Shown here one piece after another: positions 7,912 to 11,914 of a stretch of DNA of 11,914 nucleotides. The stretch's first letter is position 1; each line of letters starts with the position of its first letter. Source of the stretch: CAYFUT01 sp964346395 (lineage in GTDB: Bacteria; Bacillota; Halanaerobiia; Halobacteroidales; Halobacteroidaceae); NCBI GenBank assembly GCA_964346395.1, contig CAYFUT010000074.1, positions 1 through 11,914 on the forward strand, given 5' to 3'. Under the pieces are notes generated by a model. The model was not told the DNA's origin, searched no databases, and was given only the letters and a program-made list of their open reading frames with translations. The position numbers and the translations under genes were made by a program.

Positions 7912-7926
7912 AAAATAAATGTAGCG

Positions 7927-7968
7927 ACATGATATATCATGTTGACCTGCGTGAATAAACATTATTTT
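7927..7968 (+). promoter_or_regulatory. Palindrome beside a weak internal promoter
   Basis: A perfect 16-base palindrome ACATGATATATCATGT (7927-7942) ends against TTGACC (7942-7947), a good -35 box. A weaker TATTTT (7963-7968) follows after only 15 bases. Slightly further on, TGAATAAA (7952-7959) and TTTATTCA (7966-7973) can form an eight-pair AT-rich hairpin. The 98-base gap holding these is the longest inside the cluster. A repressor operator controlling a secondary promoter for the PAAR-like gene is possible, as is a plain RNA hairpin. Confidence 0.3.
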
Positions 7969-8009
7969 ATTCAGTGTTTGCTATTAAAATAAATAGAGGA
8001 GTGTTTGTG

Positions 8010-9041
8010 ATGGAAGAGCAGGAATTTAAAAAGGAAAAAGAGCCGAAAAATTGCCAGACAGAAACAGCGGGGAAAGAATGCGATTCGCGGCTAAAAGTAG
8101 ACGGCAATTTATTAGGACCGGAGATTGAACCAGTGGAAGAAAAAGAAAATGTTTATCAAGATTGTTATGACAACTATTATTATAAGACTGAATCCGATCA
8201 GTTAGTTATTATTTATTTAAATGAAAAAAAGCAGGAGCTTAACAAGATAGTAATTGATGATTTTCAAGAGGGAGATTATGGGCTTTGGCTGGCCAAGAAG
8301 CCGCCTTATTATTTGGATGGAGATACTTTAGTTAGTAACCGTAGTCTAGAAGAGGCCGAAAAAGGTAAAGTGTTGGCTGAAGAGGAGAATGAATGGTTAA
8401 AGGAAGAAGGCCGCATTAAAGACGGTTTTCTCTGGATTTTCCGCGGCGAGGAAATAGTCTTTCCTGAATCGGAGGAAGAGGAGGAAAATAAAGGTCAGAC
8501 AGATAAGCAACAGCAGGGTAAGACTTCAGCCAGTGTGGGTGGCTCAACTGCCGGCAAAACAGCAACTAGTCAAGGCGAAAGTAGTGACAGCTCGCAGAAA
8601 AGTGGAGCCTCCAGTTCGGGCAGCGGCGGCAGTTCTGGCTCTGGAATTAGTTCTGGTGAGTGTTATGCTGTCTCAGGCGCCGAGTTGAAGTGCAGCTTTG
8701 GAACAGAGAAGAGTGAGCTAAATGTAGCTGCTGCCCATAATATCTGCATTCAGGATAATATGATTGCCAGTATGCAGGACTATAAACCGATGGTTAATAT
8801 CAAACCGTTTGGCAAATGCAAGAGCATGGCCAACCCCCAGGTAGCTTCGGCGACGGCGGCGAACAGCGGTAAGCTGCAGCCGATGCCTTGTATTCCGCAG
8901 ATTGTCTCGCCCTGGATTAATGTTAAGACGGATATGTTAATTGATGATAATCCAGCGTTAGTGGAAAGTTCTAAGCTTAACTGTATGTTCGGCGGCGTAA
9001 TTGAAGTTGATGATCCGGGCCAGGATATAGTAGAGACTTAA
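8010..9041 (+). CDS. PAAR-like (DUF4280) spike-tip protein with N-terminal extension
   Basis: ATG 8010 is chosen because AGAGGAG (7995-8001) lies eight bases upstream; the frame is open further but without a ribosome site. The 343-residue product has three parts. Residues 1 to about 150 are acidic and contain one GDYG motif (80-94, IVIDDFQEGDYGLWL) shared with the preceding large protein. Residues about 155-216 are a low-complexity linker of E, Q, then S/G/T. Residues about 218-337 match the DUF4280 family: SGAELKCSFGT near 222, VNIKPFGKCKSMANPQVASA, LQPMPCIPQIVSPW and LNCMFGGVIEV, with the family's regular cysteines and prolines intact. DUF4280 proteins are PAAR-like and are thought to cap the VgrG-like spike of contractile injection systems, linking effectors to the tip. 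The long N-terminal extension is probably the cargo or docking part. It follows the candidate cargo gene and precedes an ankyrin lipoprotein. Confidence 0.85.
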   Translation: MEEQEFKKEKEPKNCQTETAGKECDSRLKVDGNLLGPEIEPVEEKENVYQDCYDNYYYKTESDQLVIIYLNEKKQELNKIVIDDFQEGDYGLWLAKKPPYYLDGDTLVSNRSLEEAEKGKVLAEEENEWLKEEGRIKDGFLWIFRGEEIVFPESEEEEENKGQTDKQQQGKTSASVGGSTAGKTATSQGESSDSSQKSGASSSGSGGSSGSGISSGECYAVSGAELKCSFGTEKSELNVAAAHNICIQDNMIASMQDYKPMVNIKPFGKCKSMANPQVASATAANSGKLQPMPCIPQIVSPWINVKTDMLIDDNPALVESSKLNCMFGGVIEVDDPGQDIVET

Positions 9042-9070
9042 AAAGATTCAGAACAGGAAAGGGGAGCAAA

Positions 9071-10006
9071 ATGAGAAGTGGTAAAAGAGAAATAGTGATA
9101 ATTTGTTTGGTTATAGTTTCAATGTTATTAGTAGGATGTGCTAGTCAGGAAGAAAATTTAATTAAGGCAGTGAAAAAAGGGAATATAGAAAAAGTGCGGT
9201 CGTTAATAAAAGAGGGAGTCAATGTTAATACCAAAGGAGATAGGGATAAGTATGCGTTATCTTGGGCAGCAGCTAAAGGAAATTTGGAAATAGTAGAAGC
9301 TTTAATAAAAGCAGGAGCTGATGTTAATGCTACTCAAAAAAATGGTGATACTGCTTTAATGTGGTCAGCCTATTATGGTCGCTTAAAAGTAGTAAAAAAA
9401 TTGATAAATTCAGGAGCTAGTTTAAAAGCAACTACTAATGCCGGTGAAACTACTTTTTTCTTTGCAGTTAGGGGAGGGAATTTGGAAACAGTAGAATTTT
9501 TAATAGAAAAAGAAGGTATTAATGTAAATAATACATTAGATAACGGGAAAACTCCTTTGATGTTTGCAGCTAATAATGGTTATCTGGATATAATGGAGTT
9601 ATTGATAAAAGACGGTGCTGATATTAGTGCTACTACTGATGAAGGCGGCACTGCCTTAATTTTGGCAGCAGCTGGAGGGAAGTTACAAGCAGTAAAGAAA
9701 TTAATAGAAGCAGGAGCTAAATTTGATGCTAAAATGAATAACGGGAGAACTGCTTTAATATTAGCAGCTTATAAAGGACATCCCGAAGTAGTAAAGTTTT
9801 TGCTAGAAAAAGGGGCTAATGTAAATGCTGAGACTGATAACGGCCGGAGTGCTTTAATATTAGCAGCTAACAGAGGGCACGCAAGAACATTAAAAGTATT
9901 AATCAATGCGGGGGCTGATTTGGAAGAGGATGGGCAAGCCGCTTTAATGAAAGCAACGACTCCAAGGACTATTAGAATTTTGAAAGAAGCAACGGAAAAA
10001 AATTAA
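9071..10006 (+). CDS. Ankyrin-repeat lipoprotein
   Basis: The ATG has AGGGGAG five bases upstream and begins 29 bases after the PAAR-like gene. The 311-residue product starts with a basic segment, a hydrophobic helix and the lipobox LVGC (residues 20-23), so it should be exported and anchored at C23. The remainder is eight ankyrin repeats plus a C-terminal cap, with clear consensus units such as GRTALILAAYKGHPEVVKFL and GADVNATQKNGDTALMW. Ankyrin repeats bind proteins and have no catalytic role of their own. Small exported or anchored ankyrin proteins next to spike-tip and effector genes often serve as immunity proteins in other secretion systems; by that analogy this could protect the producer against the neighbouring cargo. 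A role in holding a surface partner is equally compatible. It is the last gene of the cluster and is followed by a terminator. Confidence 0.8.
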   Translation: MRSGKREIVIICLVIVSMLLVGCASQEENLIKAVKKGNIEKVRSLIKEGVNVNTKGDRDKYALSWAAAKGNLEIVEALIKAGADVNATQKNGDTALMWSAYYGRLKVVKKLINSGASLKATTNAGETTFFFAVRGGNLETVEFLIEKEGINVNNTLDNGKTPLMFAANNGYLDIMELLIKDGADISATTDEGGTALILAAAGGKLQAVKKLIEAGAKFDAKMNNGRTALILAAYKGHPEVVKFLLEKGANVNAETDNGRSALILAANRGHARTLKVLINAGADLEEDGQAALMKATTPRTIRILKEATEKN

Positions 10007-10021
10007 CTATACCTAACTGTT

Positions 10022-10056
10022 ACCTCTTCTCTGATGGGAAGAGGTTTAACTATTTT
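10022..10056 (+). terminator. Rho-independent terminator after the cluster
   Basis: ACCTCTTC (10022-10029) pairs with GAAGAGGT (10038-10045) around an eight-base loop, followed by TTTAACTATTTT. It lies 16 bases past the ankyrin gene stop. The T tract is interrupted, so termination may be partial, but position and stem are convincing. Confidence 0.65.
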
Positions 10057-10150
10057 AGAAGGTGAGCTAAAAAGTGATAAGGCAAGTGGCAGGCCAACTT
10101 TCCTCAATCGTGAGGTGGAAGTTGGCCCGGATTTTATCAGAAAATTATGA
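10034..10150 (+). CDS. Small ORF inside repeat copy 2, probably fortuitous
   Basis: An ATG inside the terminator hairpin opens 38 codons, reading LEGELKSDKASGRPTFLNRE in its central part and ending at TGA 10148. The equivalent frame in repeat copy 1 is also open and reads LEGELKSDKAS before diverging. There is no ribosome binding site. Shared openness follows from near-identical DNA in the leader, so it is weak evidence; I list it because the frame stays open past the diverged loop in both copies. Confidence 0.12.
   Translation: MGRGLTILEGELKSDKASGRPTFLNREVEVGPDFIRKL
10054..10140 (+). repeat. Dispersed repeat copy 2 (leader plus hairpin)
   Basis: This is the direct-orientation partner of 1-80. 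The leader 10054-10088 differs from copy 1 by one base (C for T within GAGCTAAAA). The hairpin stem is GGCCAACTT (10092-10100) with AAGTTGGCC (10119-10127), and a small inner stem CCTCA/TGAGG fills the loop, which is unrelated to the loop of copy 1. It sits behind a terminator and ahead of an independent gene, so it is not simply the end of one transcription unit. Confidence 0.75.
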
Positions 10151-10173
10151 TAAAATTAGATAAAATTTATGAT
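10145..10173 (+). promoter_or_regulatory. Possible promoter of the DUF6765-like gene
   Basis: TATGAT (10168-10173) is a good -10 box; TTATGA (10145-10150), 17 bases upstream, is a poor -35 box with three matches. The gene start lies about 90 bases downstream. The rest of the 10151-10263 gap is AT-rich with no other clear signal except AGAGGGGG (10247-10254), the ribosome site. Confidence 0.3.
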
Positions 10174-10263
10174 CAGGTAGGAATATTCTAGAAATTATAG
10201 AATAAAATCATTAAAGCCAAAAAATAAGCATAAGCGCATTAGTTTAAGAGGGGGACATTATTT

Positions 10264-11406
10264 ATGAAGGTTGATGCCCATTATTATGCGGTGCTGGCTT
10301 TTTGTCGGGCAGTTGGTTTTAAAAAGCAGGCAGCTCAGACTGTGGCTTATGCGTCCCAATTTGTTGATGATGCTGATATAAATCATATAACTTTGCAGGA
10401 AGTTCCTAGTGATTTCGAAGTTAAAACGATAAACCAAAAACCGGCTTTTTTTAATATGGCGACTGCTCATGATTATTTTAAAGTTAGTACGCTCAATTAT
10501 AATGCGATGATCAATAATACGGCTGCTTTTCATTTTGTGCCCGGCTGTAAAGGAGCTAATTTTGCTAAAAAGATGCGGTGTAAAGAAGAGTCCCCCGTAA
10601 TTAGGGATATACTGGAGGATGCCAAACAGGAAGCTAATCTGGTTAAATTAGGATTAGTTTTACACCCGTATGCAGATACTTTTTCTCACCAGGGTTTTTC
10701 CGGCCTAGTAAGTAAGGTAAATGATATTATAGACTGCCGAGTGTTCGATACTATTTATATTGGTGAGAGCCTGCTGGAAAAGGTGTATTATTGGCTGTAT
10801 CCGGTACTAAATATGTATCCTAGACTTAAAAATTATGTAATAGAAGAAATATATAAGTGGGTTAGAGTTGGATATGGACATGCCCAAGCATTAAGTTTTC
10901 CTGATCTTCCTTATCTAAATTGGGAGTATAAATATGATTTTAGTACTCAGTTTTCAAAGAAATATGAACTAACTAAAGTGAGTAATCCGGTTAGATATAA
11001 AAGAGCTTTTCAAAAAATCAAGCAGCATTTAAGGGAGTATTTAGAGAAGTGGCCGCAGTATGAAGAAGAAGGCTTTAGTTTCAATGATGATGAGAAATTG
11101 TTTGCTGTCTTATTGAAGGAAGGGCCAACGAAGAAAAGAACGGCCAATTGGAAACAGAAGATTATAGAGTTAGGTTTATTTGCTGAAAAGGATTTAGATG
11201 TAGTGGAATATGATGAAAATTTATGGCTGCAGGAAGCTTTCGCTAATTTCAATGAGGATAAATTCGCGGGGAGAAAAGTGGAAGGAGCTAAATTAGCGGC
11301 GGAGTTTAAAAGTTCTAACTGGTATAAGTATTATTTAGGGGTTGAATGGTATAAAAGCAAATTTCACGAGTATGTTTCTGATTATTTTTTAGATATTCCG
11401 CAGTAG
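10264..11406 (+). CDS. DUF6765-like protein, putative zinc/metal-binding hydrolase fold
   Basis: The ATG has AGAGGGGG about nine bases upstream. The 380-residue product lacks a signal peptide or membrane segment. The N terminus MKVDAHYYAVLAFCRAVGF, then AYASQFVDDAD (29-38), LHPYADTFSHQGFSG (133-147) and GYGHAQALSFPDLPY (203-217) fit the pattern I associate with the DUF6765 family, whose function is unknown. H6, D35/D36, H134, D138, H142 and H206 are spaced like metal ligands in the all-helical zinc-dependent phospholipase C/P1-nuclease type of fold (an H-x3-D-x3-H signature is present). That comparison is inference from motif shape; no substrate can be named. It stands behind its own terminator-separated promoter region and converges on the next gene, so it is probably not part of the five-gene cluster. 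Chromosomal housekeeping or accessory status is unclear. Confidence 0.6.
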   Translation: MKVDAHYYAVLAFCRAVGFKKQAAQTVAYASQFVDDADINHITLQEVPSDFEVKTINQKPAFFNMATAHDYFKVSTLNYNAMINNTAAFHFVPGCKGANFAKKMRCKEESPVIRDILEDAKQEANLVKLGLVLHPYADTFSHQGFSGLVSKVNDIIDCRVFDTIYIGESLLEKVYYWLYPVLNMYPRLKNYVIEEIYKWVRVGYGHAQALSFPDLPYLNWEYKYDFSTQFSKKYELTKVSNPVRYKRAFQKIKQHLREYLEKWPQYEEEGFSFNDDEKLFAVLLKEGPTKKRTANWKQKIIELGLFAEKDLDVVEYDENLWLQEAFANFNEDKFAGRKVEGAKLAAEFKSSNWYKYYLGVEWYKSKFHEYVSDYFLDIPQ

Positions 11407-11451
11407 GTTTTCTTGAAATGTATTAGCAAGAATTGTGAGATATAAAAAATA

Positions 11452-11473
11452 AACCCCAATGAAAATAGGGGTT
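11452..11473. terminator. Terminator between convergent genes
   Basis: AACCCC (11452-11457) pairs with GGGGTT (11468-11473) around a ten-base loop. On the minus strand the stem is followed by TATTTTTTATAT, a good T tract, so it should end the minus-strand membrane protein gene; on the plus strand the tail is poor but it may still help end the gene finishing at 11406. Confidence 0.55.
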
Positions 11474-11499
11474 AGATTAAAATATTAGATAATAAAAAA

Positions 11500-11914
11500 T
11501 TATTCCTCTAATACTTTTTTACCATATTTATTTATAATCCAAGCAATGAAAAAACCTAGAAAAAAATGTTCAGCTATATGATATAAATTAGTACCAGGGT
11601 CAATAGGATCAATTCTCCCAATTTTTGTTCTGAGTATTACTCCAAAAGAAAATAACCACCATATTGCTCCAATAGATAGTCCTTTCAGCCAAAAGTGTTC
11701 TGTTCCCGTAAAATAAAGTAAGTATAGTATAGAAAGCCCCATTATACCTGCTGTAGAATAATCAGTAATTGCTCCAGTAATTAATGCAGGGATGGTATGA
11801 GTAGCTTCTACTTTGAAATAAGCTGAAGCAGCAATCTGCCACATATGATATTCATTTATATCTATTAAGTAAAAGAAATAGTCTAAGATATTTATGGGAA
11901 TATTGGCCAGTACA
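11500..11914 (-). CDS. Conserved-type small membrane protein, 5' end beyond the window
   Basis: Reading leftward from the right edge, the frame is open from the edge to the stop at 11500-11502. An ATG at 11844 exists, but the 23 codons before it (including LDYFFYLIDINEYH) read like real protein and no ribosome site precedes that ATG, so the true start probably lies outside. The visible 137 residues contain about three or four membrane helices: around ALITGAITDYSTAGIMGLSI, FWLKGLSIGAIWWLFSFGVI and HIAEHFFLGFFIAWII, with a conserved-looking loop IGRIDPIDPGTNLYH. It resembles uncharacterised membrane proteins of clostridial-type bacteria; I cannot name a family or function. Confidence 0.6.
   Translation of the reverse strand, partial: VLANIPINILDYFFYLIDINEYHMWQIAASAYFKVEATHTIPALITGAITDYSTAGIMGLSILYLLYFTGTEHFWLKGLSIGAIWWLFSFGVILRTKIGRIDPIDPGTNLYHIAEHFFLGFFIAWIINKYGKKVLEE

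Noticed and set aside
7974..8009. Upstream GTG start for the PAAR-like protein
   Set aside because: It falls in an AT-rich hairpin without a ribosome site; ATG 8010 has AGAGGAG at the right spacing.
9150..10000. Periodic about 99-base similarity that could suggest a DNA repeat array
   Set aside because: It reflects tandem ankyrin units in the protein, with no identical DNA spacers; not a CRISPR array.
11010..11252. Minus-strand frame inside the DUF6765-like gene
   Set aside because: Antisense shadow rich in S, K and F, with no start signals; likewise 10258-10533.

Overview
The window is AT-rich bacterial DNA with strong Shine-Dalgarno sites (AGGAGG-like), frequent GTG and TTG starts, lipoproteins and acidic, lysine-rich proteins. 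This fits a low-GC member of the Bacillota. The DUF4280-type PAAR-like protein, the DUF6765-like protein and the acidic proteins make an anaerobic halophile such as a Halanaerobiales species a reasonable guess, but that guess is inference. No tRNA, rRNA, CRISPR array or intact transposase was seen.

Layout. A dispersed element (non-palindromic leader plus hairpin) opens the window at 1-80, and a second direct copy lies at about 10054-10140. Between them are four blocks: (a) a minus-strand MATE-like transporter (83-1435) with its own promoter; (b) a decayed stretch (about 1521-2600) holding a frameshifted MNT-type nucleotidyltransferase remnant with a run of nine Gs, an unrecognised gene with a weak start (1880-2428) and a short overlapping ORF with no canonical start; (c) a five-gene plus-strand cluster (2680-10006) behind a good promoter at 2613-2640; (d) a terminator at 10022-10045. 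To the right are a DUF6765-like putative metal-binding protein (10264-11406) and a convergent partial membrane protein (11500 to the right edge), with a terminator between them.

The five-gene cluster is the most interesting part. Its order is a Yip1-family membrane protein, a lipoprotein built of YD-like repeats, a 1029-residue cytosolic-type protein of no recognised family, a PAAR-like DUF4280 protein, and an ankyrin-repeat lipoprotein. PAAR-like proteins cap the spikes of contractile injection systems (type VI secretion and its relatives) and carry or recruit effectors. The large protein and the N-terminal part of the PAAR-like protein share a repeated motif of the form FQ-x-GDYG (three copies, one of them degenerate, in the large protein and one in the PAAR-like protein). 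This suggests a common beta-rich module and possibly physical docking. My working model is an orphan spike-tip and cargo cassette with two lipid-anchored repeat proteins as candidate immunity or accessory factors. No sheath, tube, VgrG, baseplate or ATPase gene is visible here, so any apparatus would be encoded elsewhere. The toxic activity, if any, is not recognisable.
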